DNA of 64,000 nt from Sphingoaurantiacus capsulatus (GCF_042648405.1 NZ_JBHRXV010000009.1:124001-188000); one strand, 5' to 3'; shown: positions 1-9,437, numbered from the stretch's first letter. Notes: generated by a model from the sequence alone, not told the origin. Numbers and translations are program-made.

Positions 1-765
1 GGCCTCAAGCGCCCGCACTTCTCTTTCCGCGTGGTGACGCTGGCGCAATTCTCCTCATCGATCGGCACGCGCTTCGATCATCGTGCGCTGGTGCTCGTCA
101 ACGAATGTGCCGGCTGGACCGAGGTCGGATCATTGTTCCTGCGGCCAGAGGCGCGGTCGGGCGGCGCGGGGCAGTTGCTCGCGCGCTCGCGCTATCTGCT
201 GATCGGCGCCGAGCCGACGCGCTTTGCCGAGACGGTGATGGCGGAGCTGCGCGGCTGGGTGGAGCCCGACGCGGGCAGCCCGTTCTGGGACGGTGTCGCC
301 AGCAAGTTCTTCCGCCTGCCCTTCGTCGAGGCCGACCGCATGGTGATGAGCACCGATGGCCAGTTCATCCTCGACCTCGCGCCGCGCCACCCGATCTATG
401 TCGAGCTGATCGATCCCCAGGCCTGCGCCGCGATCGGCCGCTGCCACCGCGACGGCGAGCCGGCGCTGGCGATGCTCGAGCGCGAGGGCTTCGAGCGCTC
501 CGGCCTCATCGACATTTTCGACGGCGGCCCGACGGTGACCTGCGCGCGTGATCGCATCGGCACCCTGGCGCGGGCGCGGCGGCTGAGCGTGCGCATCGAT
601 ACCGACGCGGGTGTCGATACCGCGCTGCTGTCGACGACCGCCGTCGCCGATTTCCGCGCACTGCGGGCCTTGGCGACGGTGCGCGAGAATGACGTGCTGA
701 TCAGCGCCGAGACCGCCGAGCTGTTGAAGGTGCGCGAGCGCGACGTGATCCAGGTCTCGGCATGA
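1..765 (+). CDS. astA: Arginine N-succinyltransferase, C-terminal part (cut by window edge)
   Basis: AstA transfers a succinyl group from succinyl-CoA to L-arginine, the first step of the arginine succinyltransferase (AST) pathway in the cytoplasm. The frame is open from the first base, so the N-terminus lies outside the window. The 254 visible residues match the C-terminal three quarters of the family (usual length about 340): the SLFLRPEAR segment, KFFRLPF followed by FVEADRM, LAPRHPIYVELI and the IDIFDGGPT stretch are characteristic. The stop overlaps the start of astD (ATGA), so the two are translationally coupled. No astB or astE is visible here; they must lie upstream or elsewhere. Confidence 0.93.
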   Translation, partial: GLKRPHFSFRVVTLAQFSSSIGTRFDHRALVLVNECAGWTEVGSLFLRPEARSGGAGQLLARSRYLLIGAEPTRFAETVMAELRGWVEPDAGSPFWDGVASKFFRLPFVEADRMVMSTDGQFILDLAPRHPIYVELIDPQACAAIGRCHRDGEPALAMLEREGFERSGLIDIFDGGPTVTCARDRIGTLARARRLSVRIDTDAGVDTALLSTTAVADFRALRALATVRENDVLISAETAELLKVRERDVIQVSA

Positions 766-2177
766 GCGAGCTGCGCTCGACGGACCCGGCGACTGGCGAA
801 CTGGTGTGGGCGAGCGCCGTCTCGACCACTGCCGATTGCCGGAAGGCGGTCGAGCGCGCACGGGCTGTATTCCCGGCGTGGGCCGATGCGCCGTTCGAAA
901 CGCGCGCAGCCATCGCCCGCGCCTTCGCCGCACGGCTAACCGAACGCCGCACCGAACTTGCCGAGTTGATCTCGCGCGAGACCGGCAAGACGCTTTGGGA
1001 AACCGACGCCGAGGTCGGGTCGATGATCGGCAAGGTCGCCATCTCGATCGCTGCGCACGACGAACGCACCGGCACGCGCGAGGCGGCGATGCCGTTCGGT
1101 CAGGCGGTGCTGCGCCATCGTCCGCACGGCGTGATGGCGGTGCTCGGTCCCTACAACTTCCCCGGCCACCTGCCCAACGGCCACATCGTGCCGGCGCTGC
1201 TCGCCGGCAATAGCGTGGTGTTCAAGCCGTCCGAGCTGACGCCCGCAATCGGCGAGCGCATGGTCGAACTGTGGCGCGAGGCGGGGCTACCCGACGGCGT
1301 GCTCACGCTCATCCAGGGCGGGCGCGAGACCGGCGCGGCACTGATCGGCGAGGATATCGACGGGCTGCTGTTCACCGGGTCGGCCGGCGCGGGCGCGCAG
1401 TTTCGGCGGCTGTTCGCTGACCGGCCCAACGTCATCCTCGCGCTCGAACTCGGCGGCAACAATCCGCTGATCGCGTGGGATGGCGAGGCTGAAGCCGTCG
1501 CCTCGATCGTCGTGCAGTCGGCCTACATCACCACCGGCCAGCGCTGCTCCTGCGCGCGGCGGCTGATCGTGCCGATGGGAGCGACCGGCGATGCGATCGT
1601 CGAGGCGGTCGCGGCGCTCGCCGAACGGCTGCGCATCGGCGCGTGGAACGACACGCCGGCGCCGTTCATGGGGCCGCTGATTTCCGCCGACGCGGCACGC
1701 ACCGCGCGCGACGGTGTCGCGGCGCTGGTGGCGCGCGGCGGGCGGGCGATCCTGCCGTTCCGCCGGCCGGGGCCGACATCGGCGTTCGTACAACCGGCGC
1801 TGATCGACGTCACCGGCATCGAGGTGCCCGACGCGGAGATGTTCGCACCGGTGCTGACGGTGCGCCGCGTACAGGGTTTCGACGCCGCGATCGCCGCGGC
1901 CAACGCGACGCGCTTCGGGTTATCCGCCGCGCTGATCAGCGACAATGACAGCTTCTGGCAGCAGTTCCTGCGCCGCAGCCGCGCCGGCATCGTCAACCGC
2001 AACCGGCCGACAACGGGCGCCGCGGGCAACATGCCATTTGGGGGCCTCGGAGAGTCGGGCAACCACCGGCCCAGCGCCTATTATGCTGCCGATTATTGCG
2101 CCTATCCGGTGGCGAGCTTCGAGGCGCCGCAGGTCGCCGATCAACACGCCGGCATCGTCGGGCTGATCGCCGCCTGA
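762..2177 (+). CDS. astD: N-succinylglutamate 5-semialdehyde dehydrogenase
   Basis: This is an NAD(P)-dependent aldehyde dehydrogenase of 471 residues that oxidises N-succinylglutamate semialdehyde to N-succinylglutamate, step four of the AST pathway. It shows the ALDH glutamate motif LELGGNNPL, where the NNPL form is typical of AstD, and the catalytic cysteine in TGQRCSC (Cys262; a second Cys at 264). FTGSAGAG, the cofactor-site glycine motif, is present. The ATG overlaps the astA stop by four bases. Gene order astA-astD matches enterobacterial ast operons, but astB does not follow; a catabolic island with its own regulatory boxes begins immediately downstream. Confidence 0.93.
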   Translation: MSELRSTDPATGELVWASAVSTTADCRKAVERARAVFPAWADAPFETRAAIARAFAARLTERRTELAELISRETGKTLWETDAEVGSMIGKVAISIAAHDERTGTREAAMPFGQAVLRHRPHGVMAVLGPYNFPGHLPNGHIVPALLAGNSVVFKPSELTPAIGERMVELWREAGLPDGVLTLIQGGRETGAALIGEDIDGLLFTGSAGAGAQFRRLFADRPNVILALELGGNNPLIAWDGEAEAVASIVVQSAYITTGQRCSCARRLIVPMGATGDAIVEAVAALAERLRIGAWNDTPAPFMGPLISADAARTARDGVAALVARGGRAILPFRRPGPTSAFVQPALIDVTGIEVPDAEMFAPVLTVRRVQGFDAAIAAANATRFGLSAALISDNDSFWQQFLRRSRAGIVNRNRPTTGAAGNMPFGGLGESGNHRPSAYYAADYCAYPVASFEAPQVADQHAGIVGLIAA

Positions 2178-2178
2178 T

Positions 2179-2251
2179 TTTCGAAATAGCGGACGGGTTA
2201 TAACCGCGCAGCTGATGGACTCAGTCATTAATTCGAAATAACGTACACGTC
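2179..2251. promoter_or_regulatory. Promoter region of tannase/multicopper oxidase unit with two operator types
   Basis: The 92-bp gap after astD holds TTTCGAAA (2179-2186), a second TTCGAAAT (2232-2239) and, directly adjoining it, AACGTACACGTC (2240-2251), which matches the island palindrome AACGT-N2-ACGTT in 9 of 10 arm positions. The palindrome ends 18 bp before the ATG of the tannase-family gene, where a bound repressor could block initiation. Both motif types recur at other promoters of the island. Which protein binds is inference. Confidence 0.6.
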
Positions 2252-2269
2252 GTAAAGGGAGGACGGATT

Positions 2270-3928
2270 ATGCGGACGAGCGCCGGATCACTGGTTGTCG
2301 TATCGTTGTTGAGCGTTGCGGTGGGTTCGGCATCGGCACAGCCGGCGGCAGGAAGCCCGCCGCCGACCGTCCCCAAGGAATTCGCCGACCGCTGCGAGGC
2401 GCTCAACAATCTCGACATCGAGAAGGCCGCCGACGCGCCCGGTAAGATCGTGCTGGCGAGCCTCGTCGCCGGCAAGGCGGCGAGTCCGCAAGAGAAGGTC
2501 ATGTTCAAGAAGCGCGGCCATTCGCAGGGCAACCTCGCGCCGCCGCTCGAGGCTTATCCGGTGCACTGCAAGGTCGAGGGCTACATCACCCCGGCGGTGA
2601 AGTTCAATCTGGTGCTGCCGCTCGACGACAAGTGGAACAAGCGCTTCATGCTCGCCGCCTGCGATGCCTGGTGCGGTCGCGCCGGCGACGACATCGTCGT
2701 ACCGGGCCTCGCCAACGGCTATGCGACGATCACCAACGACGGCGGCCACTATGGCCGCGCGCCGTTCGACGGCATCTGGGCGCACAAGAATGTCGCCGCG
2801 CGCGAGGACTTCGCCTACCGCGCCAACCATGTGTCGGCGCAAGCCGGCAAGTTCATCCTCAAGGCGTTCTACGGCGAGCCGCAGAAATTCTCGTACATCG
2901 CGGGCTTCTCGAAGGGCGGCAACGCCGGCCTGATGACTGTCCAGCGCTATCCGGAAGACTTCGACGGCGTGTTCTCGAAGGCGCCGGTGGTGAACTATAA
3001 TTCGAAGAACGCCGCCCACTTCACCTGGGTCGCGCTGGCGGTGCATCCCGACGGCAAGACGCCGCTGCTCTACAGCGACAAGATCCCGCTGCTGCACAAG
3101 GGCGCGATGGAGGCCTGCGACGCCACCGATGGCCTGAAGGACGGCATCATCGACGACCCGCGCAAGTGCAAGTACGACCCCGTCGTGCTGCTGTGCAAAG
3201 CCGGCCAGTCGGAAGAGAAGAACGAGTGCCTCAACCAGGCGCAGGTCGACGCGGTGCGCAAGATCTATGCAAAGCCGGTCAACGACCGCGGCGAGATCTA
3301 TTTCAACTATCCGACCGACATCAGCTCGGAGCATGACTGGGCCCGTTCGATCCTGCCGGTGCGCGGCAGCACTGAGCCCGGCGCGCCCTTCGCGCTCAAT
3401 GGTGCGATCACCGGCCTTCGCTACTTCGTGATGCGCGACAATCCGGGTCCTGACTATGACTGGACCAAGTTCGACTATGTGAAGGAGAAGGCGAAGATCG
3501 ACGACATGGCGACGATCTTCGATCCCGACGCCGTCGACCTCACCGTGTTCAAGAAGCGCGGCGGCAAGCTCATCATTGTCCACGGATGGGGCGACGCGAT
3601 GATCAGCGCGCAGATGACCGAGGACTGGTTCGCGAAGATGCAGACCGCAATGGGCGGCGCCAAGGCGACCGGCGAGTTTGCGCAGCTCTACCTGATCCCC
3701 AGTATGGATCATGGCAGCGGCGGATCCGGCCCCTATGTCTTCGACACGCAGACCGCGCTGGTGAAGTGGGTCGAGGAAGGCATCGCACCGAAGGAGTTGA
3801 TGGTGGAGGACGAGGCCGGCAAGACGCCGTTCCGCCGCCGCGCCTTCTACCCCTGGCCCGCCATCTCCAGGTACAAGGGCAAGGGCGATCCGAACGCCGC
3901 GGAGAGCTTCAAGCGCGTCGATCGCTGA
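2270..3928 (+). CDS. Tannase/feruloyl esterase family hydrolase, exported
   Basis: A 552-residue alpha/beta hydrolase of the tannase/feruloyl esterase family, which cleaves ester bonds of galloyl, feruloyl or related phenolic esters. A signal peptide (about residues 1-23, ending ASA) predicts periplasmic export. The nucleophile elbow is GFSKGG with Ser214; many tannases have GCSTGG here, so this belongs to a divergent branch. The acid and base are probably the Asp in HGWGD and the His in SMDHG. Several cysteines (for example in CDAWCG) could form disulfides. The start is supported by GGGAGG seven bases upstream. A multicopper oxidase follows 36 bp downstream, probably in the same transcript, under the palindromic box at 2240. 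The ester substrate is not determinable from sequence. Confidence 0.82.
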   Translation: MRTSAGSLVVVSLLSVAVGSASAQPAAGSPPPTVPKEFADRCEALNNLDIEKAADAPGKIVLASLVAGKAASPQEKVMFKKRGHSQGNLAPPLEAYPVHCKVEGYITPAVKFNLVLPLDDKWNKRFMLAACDAWCGRAGDDIVVPGLANGYATITNDGGHYGRAPFDGIWAHKNVAAREDFAYRANHVSAQAGKFILKAFYGEPQKFSYIAGFSKGGNAGLMTVQRYPEDFDGVFSKAPVVNYNSKNAAHFTWVALAVHPDGKTPLLYSDKIPLLHKGAMEACDATDGLKDGIIDDPRKCKYDPVVLLCKAGQSEEKNECLNQAQVDAVRKIYAKPVNDRGEIYFNYPTDISSEHDWARSILPVRGSTEPGAPFALNGAITGLRYFVMRDNPGPDYDWTKFDYVKEKAKIDDMATIFDPDAVDLTVFKKRGGKLIIVHGWGDAMISAQMTEDWFAKMQTAMGGAKATGEFAQLYLIPSMDHGSGGSGPYVFDTQTALVKWVEEGIAPKELMVEDEAGKTPFRRRAFYPWPAISRYKGKGDPNAAESFKRVDR

Positions 3929-3964
3929 TCGGCCCGAGCGCGGACCCGGGCAGGAGCTCTTCAT

Positions 3965-5410
3965 ATGACGATGTCACGACGGACGCTTCTCGGGTCCGCG
4001 ATGGCGTTGGGCGTCGGTGCCTGCGCGGGCGTGGCGCGCAAGGCAACCGACGGCCCTGCCGACGTGAAGCTGCGCATCGCATCGCACATGCTGGAGCTGG
4101 CGCCCGGTATCACCTACCCGACCTTCGCCTACGACGGCCAGGTGCCCGGCCCGACGCTCCGGCTTCGGCGCGGTCGTCGGACGAGCTTCGAGATCGAAAA
4201 CCACCTGTTGGCGCCCGAACTGGTGCATTGGCACGGGCTGACCATTCCTTCGGACGTCGATGGCGCCGAGGAAGAAGGCACGCCGCCGGTGCCGCCGTTC
4301 GGCACTTATCGATTCGAAATGACGCCCAACCCGGCGGGAACCCACTGGTATCACACCCATATGATGGGCGCGAAAGCGCTGATGTTCGGGCCTTACTCCG
4401 GGTTGTTCGGCTTCGTGATCGTCGAGGATGGCAGCGATGCCGGCGCCTATGACCAAGAGGTGCTCGTGGCGCTCCATCATTGGGGGTCGCACTGGATAAG
4501 CGGGCAGGAGCTTCGCCCCGACGACCCCAAACATGGCCTCGAAGTCGGCTATCGCCACGGCACGATGAACGGCCGGCTGCTGGGCCATGGTGAGCCGGTT
4601 CGCGTGCGTCAGGGGCAGCGCGTACTGTTCCGTCTGCTCAACGCCAGCGCGACCGAAATCACATGGACCGCGCTCGCCGGCCACCGGATGAAAATGGTGG
4701 CAATGGATGGGCAGCCGGTACCGACGCAGGCGATGATCGACGCGCTGATGCTCGGCCCCGGCGAGCGCGCCGACGTGCTGGTCGAGATGAACAATCCCGG
4801 CCGCTGGATCCTCGGCGCTGTCAAGCCGCAGGAGCGCGCCAAGGGCATGGGCATGATCGTCGAATATGCCGGCGCAATCGGCGAGGCGGCGTGGGCGCCG
4901 GTGAAGCTCGCGTGGGATTTCCGGCCCTTCGCGCATGACGGCACACTGCCGCCGCCCGACGAGCGCATCCTCCTGCGCATCGACCGGATCGCCGGCGGCC
5001 CGGGCGGCTACAATCAATGGTCGCTGAACGGCCGCACCTGGCCCGACACCGCACGGCTCCGGCTGACGCGCGGCAATCGCTACCGGCTGGCCTTCGAGAA
5101 CCGGACCACCGAGGGCCATCCGATGCACCTTCACCGCCACCATTTCGAGGTGGCGAGCTATGGCGGCACGCCGTGCGCGGGGCTTATGAAGGACACGATC
5201 AACATCCGGCCGAACAGCATGACCGAAGTCGACTTCATCGCCAGCAACCCGGGGCCGACGCTACTGCACTGCCATCAGGCCAAGCATCAGGATTTCGGCC
5301 TGATGGCGCTGATGCTGTACGACGGCGACGTTGAGCCGGCGTTCGACCCGAACGCGATGCACGAGGCGATCGAAGCGGCCTACTGCCGCTCAGACCGGCA
5401 GCAGGCCTAG
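3965..5410 (+). CDS. Multicopper oxidase (laccase-like), Tat-exported
   Basis: A three-cupredoxin oxidase of 481 residues that couples one-electron oxidation of phenols, metal ions or similar donors to reduction of O2 to water. The N-terminus has a twin-arginine signal (SRRTLLG) with a possible lipobox ending at Cys20, so it may be a periplasmic lipoprotein. All copper motifs are present: HWHG (88-91), HWYHTH (127-132), HPMHLH near residue 380 and HCHQAKH (435-441). The residue ten positions after the type 1 cysteine (Cys436) is Leu446 rather than Met, as in high-potential fungal laccases. It lies 36 bp after the tannase gene and converges on the M20 amidohydrolase with one base between them. 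A role in oxidising phenols released by the esterase is inference; copper homeostasis is the alternative. Confidence 0.88.
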   Translation: MTMSRRTLLGSAMALGVGACAGVARKATDGPADVKLRIASHMLELAPGITYPTFAYDGQVPGPTLRLRRGRRTSFEIENHLLAPELVHWHGLTIPSDVDGAEEEGTPPVPPFGTYRFEMTPNPAGTHWYHTHMMGAKALMFGPYSGLFGFVIVEDGSDAGAYDQEVLVALHHWGSHWISGQELRPDDPKHGLEVGYRHGTMNGRLLGHGEPVRVRQGQRVLFRLLNASATEITWTALAGHRMKMVAMDGQPVPTQAMIDALMLGPGERADVLVEMNNPGRWILGAVKPQERAKGMGMIVEYAGAIGEAAWAPVKLAWDFRPFAHDGTLPPPDERILLRIDRIAGGPGGYNQWSLNGRTWPDTARLRLTRGNRYRLAFENRTTEGHPMHLHRHHFEVASYGGTPCAGLMKDTINIRPNSMTEVDFIASNPGPTLLHCHQAKHQDFGLMALMLYDGDVEPAFDPNAMHEAIEAAYCRSDRQQA

Positions 5411-5411
5411 C

Positions 5412-6728
5412 TTACTTCGCGGCGCGGGAGTCGAGGAAGGCGAGCGCGCTCAGCACATGCGCCTTCACGCCGACCGGCAGCACGCGCTCGTCGATGTCGA
5501 ACTTGTCGCTGTGGTTGGTCGGCACCGCGTCCTTGGGCGCCCCCGCCGGCGTCGAACCGAGGATGTAGTAGACGCCCGGAATCTCCGCTTCGAAGAAGGA
5601 GAAATCCTCCGCCGCGCCGCGCAGCAGCGTGTTGGTGTCGACGCCCGCCGTCGCCGCGCTGCGCAGCGCCGGCAGGATGGTGTCGAGCAGCTTCGGGTCG
5701 CTGCCGGTTACCAGCGCCACATCCTCGAAGTTGACCTTCGCCTCGGCGCCATAGGTCTTGGCGAGCCCGTCGACCGAGGTGCGGATCAGCGCCTTCAGCC
5801 GATCGCGGCGCGTGAGGTCGAAGGTGCGGATGGTGCCGCGCAGAGTCGCGGTGCCGGGCAGGATGTTCATGCGATTGCCCGCCTGCAGCGAGCCAATCGA
5901 CACGACGTTCGGAAATTCGAACACATTGACCTGCCGGCTGGCGATCGTCGCCAGCGACTTGACGATGTCGGCGCTGAGATTGACGAGGTCGGTGCCCTCC
6001 CACGGGCGGCCACCGTGCGTCTGCCGGCCAGTGAGGTCGATCAGGATGTCGCTGGCGCTCGACAGCAGCGGACCCGGGCGCACCTGGATCTGCCCCGCCG
6101 TTCCCGGCTCGACGTGGAGGCCGAAGATCGCATCGGGCTTCACGCCCTTGAACGCGCCTTCCTTCAGCATCAGCCGTGCGCCCGACACCTGTCCCGGCGG
6201 GCCACCCTCCTCCGCCGGCTGGAACACGAACACCACCGTGCCGGCGATGCGGTCGCGCATGCCGGCGAGCACCTCGGCGGCGCCCATCAGCATCGCGGTG
6301 TGCGCATCATGCCCGCAGGCATGCATCACCGGCGTCGGCTTGCCGTCGACATCGACGGTGACCGTCGAGGCGAAGGGCAGGCCGGTCGCTTCCTTGATCG
6401 GCAGCGCGTCCATATCGGCGCGCAGCGCGATGACGCCGCCCGGCTTCTTGCCACGCAGGATGCCGACGACTCCGGTATGCGCGATGCCGGTGCGCACCTC
6501 ATCGAGGCCGAGCTTGCGCAGATGCTCGGCGACCAGCGCGCCGGTGCGCTTCTCGTGATTGCCCAGTTCAGGATGCTGATGGATGTCGCGCCGCCAGGTC
6601 GTGACCTTGGCGGTGACGCCGCCGACCGCCGCATCGACCAACGGCAGCGCTGGCTGCGCTGCGCCTGCGGTGGCGACCAGCGCGACGCCTGTCGTGCACA
6701 GCCATTTGATGATCGTCGATCGGCGCAT
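5412..6728 (-). CDS. M20-family amidohydrolase, exported
   Basis: A metal-dependent amidohydrolase of the M20 peptidase family (IAA-amino acid hydrolase/aminoacylase type), 438 residues, which hydrolyses N-acyl or amino-acid conjugates. It shows the family's HQHPELG motif, the metal-binding MHACGHDAHTAML stretch, and the catalytic/ligand EEGG motif. The N-terminus from MRRSTII is a signal peptide ending near AGAAQ, so the enzyme acts in the periplasm, which is unusual for this mainly cytoplasmic subfamily. The start at 6728 is preferred because GGGAGGGAC lies just upstream; a longer reading frame exists but would bury the signal peptide. It is divergent from the PQQ dehydrogenase and shares a promoter region with it. 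The substrate is unknown; an amide conjugate of an aromatic acid would fit the context. Confidence 0.85.
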   Translation of the reverse strand: MRRSTIIKWLCTTGVALVATAGAAQPALPLVDAAVGGVTAKVTTWRRDIHQHPELGNHEKRTGALVAEHLRKLGLDEVRTGIAHTGVVGILRGKKPGGVIALRADMDALPIKEATGLPFASTVTVDVDGKPTPVMHACGHDAHTAMLMGAAEVLAGMRDRIAGTVVFVFQPAEEGGPPGQVSGARLMLKEGAFKGVKPDAIFGLHVEPGTAGQIQVRPGPLLSSASDILIDLTGRQTHGGRPWEGTDLVNLSADIVKSLATIASRQVNVFEFPNVVSIGSLQAGNRMNILPGTATLRGTIRTFDLTRRDRLKALIRTSVDGLAKTYGAEAKVNFEDVALVTGSDPKLLDTILPALRSAATAGVDTNTLLRGAAEDFSFFEAEIPGVYYILGSTPAGAPKDAVPTNHSDKFDIDERVLPVGVKAHVLSALAFLDSRAAK

Positions 6729-6776
6729 CCGTCCCTCCCTTGAATTTCCAGATTCTCGCACGAATACGCGAGAAAA

Positions 6777-6803
6777 TGCAACGTACAGGTTGCATTTTCG
6801 AAA
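6777..6803. promoter_or_regulatory. Divergent promoter boxes: island palindrome plus TTTCGAAA
   Basis: An 18-bp near-perfect palindrome, TGCAACGTACAGGTTGCA (6777-6794), contains the AACGT-N2-ACGTT core with one arm mismatch. TTTCGAAA follows at 6796-6803. Both lie between the divergent M20 amidohydrolase (start 6728) and PQQ dehydrogenase (start 6844), so one site could control both directions. Confidence 0.62.
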
Positions 6804-6843
6804 TTTCATGTCAGCGTCATAACGTCTCGGGGAGGAGCGAAAC

Positions 6844-8964
6844 GTGCGGGCGGGATGGCTTTTCGGATGCGTCGTGGCGTTGCTGGTTTCGGCGTGCGGC
6901 GACAAGCCCGCCGGCGATCCCTTCGCACTGCCGCAGGGCAGCGACGCCAGCGACTGGCCGATGCACGGCTATGGCTATGGCGAGCAGCGCTACTCGCCGC
7001 TCGACGAGATCGACACGCAGAATGTGAGCGAACTCGGCCTCGCCTTCGCCTTCGACGATTTCGTCGTGCGCGGCCGCACGCATCGCGGCACGCAGGCGTC
7101 GCCGATCATGTCCGACGGCACGCTCTATTTCACCGGGCCGTGGAGCGTCGTCTATGCGGTCGACGCGAAGACCGGCGCGCCCAGATGGACCTATGACCCG
7201 GAAGTCGTCGGCGCCTGGGCGCGCCACGCCTGCTGCGACGCGGTCAACCGCGGCGTCGCGCTGTGGAAGGGCGTCGTCTATGTCGCGACGCTCGACGGCT
7301 GGCTGGTCGCGCTCGACGCGAAGACCGGGGCTGTGAAGTGGCGCGTCGACACCTTCACCGACCGAACGAAGAGCTACACGATCACCGGCGCGCCGCGCAT
7401 CGCCGGCGACAAGATCGTCATCGGCAACGGCGGCGCCGAGATGGGCGTGCGCGGCTATGTCACCGCCTATGACGCCGCCACCGGCAAGCCGGCCTGGCGC
7501 TTCTTCACCGTGCCGGGCGAAGGACCCGACGAGCACCCGGAAGTCGCGATGGCGCGCAAGACCTGGGCGCCCGATGCACGCTGGGATCTGGGCGGTGGCG
7601 GCACCGTCTGGGATTCGATGACCTATGATCCAGCGCTCGGGCTGATCTACGTCGGTGTCGGCAACGGCGGCCCGTGGCCGGCCTGGGTGCGCAACAAGGG
7701 CAAATCGCCCGACAATCTGTTCGTGTCCTCGATCCTCGCGATCGATGCGAAGACCGGCCGGCTAAAATGGCATTATCAGACCACGCCCGGCGATAGCTGG
7801 GACTATACCGCGTCGCAGAACATGATCCTCGCCGACATCGAAATCGGCGGCAAAGCGCGGCAAGTGCTCATGCAGGCGCCGAAGAACGGCTTCTTCTACG
7901 TGCTCGACCGCGCCACCGGCGAGCTTCTTTCTGCCGAAAAGTTCACCAACGTCACCTGGGCGAGCCATGTCGACCTGAAGACCGGCCGCCCGGTACTGAC
8001 CGGCAGCGCCGACTATAGCGGCGCGCCGAAGGTGGTGTGGCCCTCGACCGCCGGCGGCCACAACTGGCAGCCGATGGCGTTCAGCGCGCAGACCGGCCTC
8101 GTCTACATCCCGACGCTCGAGATGCCGATGACCTTCACCACGCAGCCGGGCGACGTGCCGCTGCTGCCGGGTGCGAACAACACCGGCGCGAAGTCCGGCC
8201 CGCCGAACCCTGAAAAGGACGCCGCGCTGATGAAGGGTCTGCCGCCCTTCACGCATCAGGCGGTGCTGAAGGCGTGGGACCCGCGCGCTGGCAAGATCGC
8301 ATGGCAGAGCGAGCCGATGCCGTGGTGGAGCGGCGGCGTTCTGGCGACCAGCGGCGGGCTGATCTTCTCCGGCTCGACCGAGGGCGCGCTGCTGGTCAAT
8401 GACGCCAAGACGGGGAAGCTGCTGAAGCGCATCGACACCGGCCTCGCGATCATGGCGCCGCCGGTCACCTATGCGATCGACGGTCAGCAATATGTGGCGG
8501 TGCTCGCGGGTTTGGGCGGCGCGATGAACGGCCGCTACATGAAGGGCTTCGCCGCGCACACATATCAGAACCGCGAGCGGCTGCTGGTGTTCAGGCTCGG
8601 CGGCGGCGCCGTCGACCTGCCGCCGGCGGTCGAGAAGCCAGTGCCGCAGCCGATCGCCACCGGCCTGCCGACCGATCCAGCGATCCTGGCGAACGGCGGC
8701 AAGCTCTACGGTCAATATTGCGCGCGCTGCCATTCGCCGAAGGGCGCGCCCAACGGCTATCCGAACCTGTGGAACATGGCGCCCGAGGTCGAGGCGAACT
8801 TCGACGCCGTGGTGCTGGAAGGCGCCTTCGCCGATGCCGGCATGGCCAGCTTCAGCGACGTGCTGACGCCCGCCGACACCATCGCCATCCGCGCCTACAT
8901 CGCCGCCGACCGCCGCGCCGGCCCGGCCCCGCAAGGCCCCGCCGTGCAGGGCGGCGGACATTGA
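6844..8964 (+). CDS. PQQ-dependent dehydrogenase with C-terminal cytochrome c domain (lipoprotein)
   Basis: A quinohaemoprotein dehydrogenase of 706 residues. The first 580 or so residues form the eight-bladed PQQ propeller of the methanol/alcohol dehydrogenase family, with repeated W-docking segments and the hallmark vicinal disulfide Cys130-Cys131 (HACCDAVNRG). A cytochrome c domain with CARCH (626-630) ends the protein, so electrons from alcohol or aldehyde oxidation pass via haem to the respiratory chain. The N-terminus has a lipobox (VSAC, Cys18), which predicts membrane anchoring on the periplasmic side. The start is GTG with GGGGAGGAG upstream. No pqq biosynthesis genes lie in the window. 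It is followed 11 bp later by a GlcG/HbpS-like gene, a pairing often seen with such dehydrogenases. The substrate is unknown. Confidence 0.9.
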   Translation: MRAGWLFGCVVALLVSACGDKPAGDPFALPQGSDASDWPMHGYGYGEQRYSPLDEIDTQNVSELGLAFAFDDFVVRGRTHRGTQASPIMSDGTLYFTGPWSVVYAVDAKTGAPRWTYDPEVVGAWARHACCDAVNRGVALWKGVVYVATLDGWLVALDAKTGAVKWRVDTFTDRTKSYTITGAPRIAGDKIVIGNGGAEMGVRGYVTAYDAATGKPAWRFFTVPGEGPDEHPEVAMARKTWAPDARWDLGGGGTVWDSMTYDPALGLIYVGVGNGGPWPAWVRNKGKSPDNLFVSSILAIDAKTGRLKWHYQTTPGDSWDYTASQNMILADIEIGGKARQVLMQAPKNGFFYVLDRATGELLSAEKFTNVTWASHVDLKTGRPVLTGSADYSGAPKVVWPSTAGGHNWQPMAFSAQTGLVYIPTLEMPMTFTTQPGDVPLLPGANNTGAKSGPPNPEKDAALMKGLPPFTHQAVLKAWDPRAGKIAWQSEPMPWWSGGVLATSGGLIFSGSTEGALLVNDAKTGKLLKRIDTGLAIMAPPVTYAIDGQQYVAVLAGLGGAMNGRYMKGFAAHTYQNRERLLVFRLGGGAVDLPPAVEKPVPQPIATGLPTDPAILANGGKLYGQYCARCHSPKGAPNGYPNLWNMAPEVEANFDAVVLEGAFADAGMASFSDVLTPADTIAIRAYIAADRRAGPAPQGPAVQGGGH

Positions 8965-8975
8965 GGAGACGCCCG

Positions 8976-9437
8976 ATGCTGAAGCCATTCCTTCTCGCGC
9001 TGGCGCTCGCCGCGCCCGTTGCCGCGCAGGCGCCCTACACGACCACGACGATCGGCGTCGCGCAGGCCGACACGATGATGGCGGCGGCGGTGAAGGAGGC
9101 CGAGGCACGCAAGCTCGCACTCGCCATCGTCGTCGTCGACGAGGCCGGGCGCATCGTGCTCGCGCGGCGCATGGACGGCGCGCTGCCGCACGCCTTCGAG
9201 CTGGCGAAGCGCAAGGCGATGACCGCCGCGCTGATCCGCGCCTCGACGGCGGCGGCGGCCGAAGGCTTCGCCAAGGGCGACCACACGCTGCTCGCCATCG
9301 ACAACATGCTGCCGATCGCCGGCGGGCTGCCGGTCAAGGACGGCGTAAAGACCATTGGCGCGATCGGCGCGAGCGGCTCACCGCCGGCGACCGACGAGGC
9401 GGTGGCTCAGGCGGGGCTCGCCGCGCTCAGAAATTGA
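8976..9437 (+). CDS. GlcG/HbpS-like (DUF336) exported protein
   Basis: A 153-residue protein of the GlcG/HbpS family, small alpha/beta proteins that bind haem or cofactors or stabilise partner oxidoreductases. It has a short signal peptide (to about AAQA, residue 19), then the family core AVKEAEARKLALAIVVVDEAG, the KRKAMTAA helix and the closing GAIGASGSPPATDEAVAQAG motif. ATG is preceded by GAGGAG. It follows the PQQ/cytochrome c dehydrogenase by 11 bp and is probably co-transcribed, so a role as an accessory to that haem enzyme is plausible but not proven. Its 3' end overlaps the convergent porin gene by 11 bp. Confidence 0.82.
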   Translation: MLKPFLLALALAAPVAAQAPYTTTTIGVAQADTMMAAAVKEAEARKLALAIVVVDEAGRIVLARRMDGALPHAFELAKRKAMTAALIRASTAAAAEGFAKGDHTLLAIDNMLPIAGGLPVKDGVKTIGAIGASGSPPATDEAVAQAGLAALRN

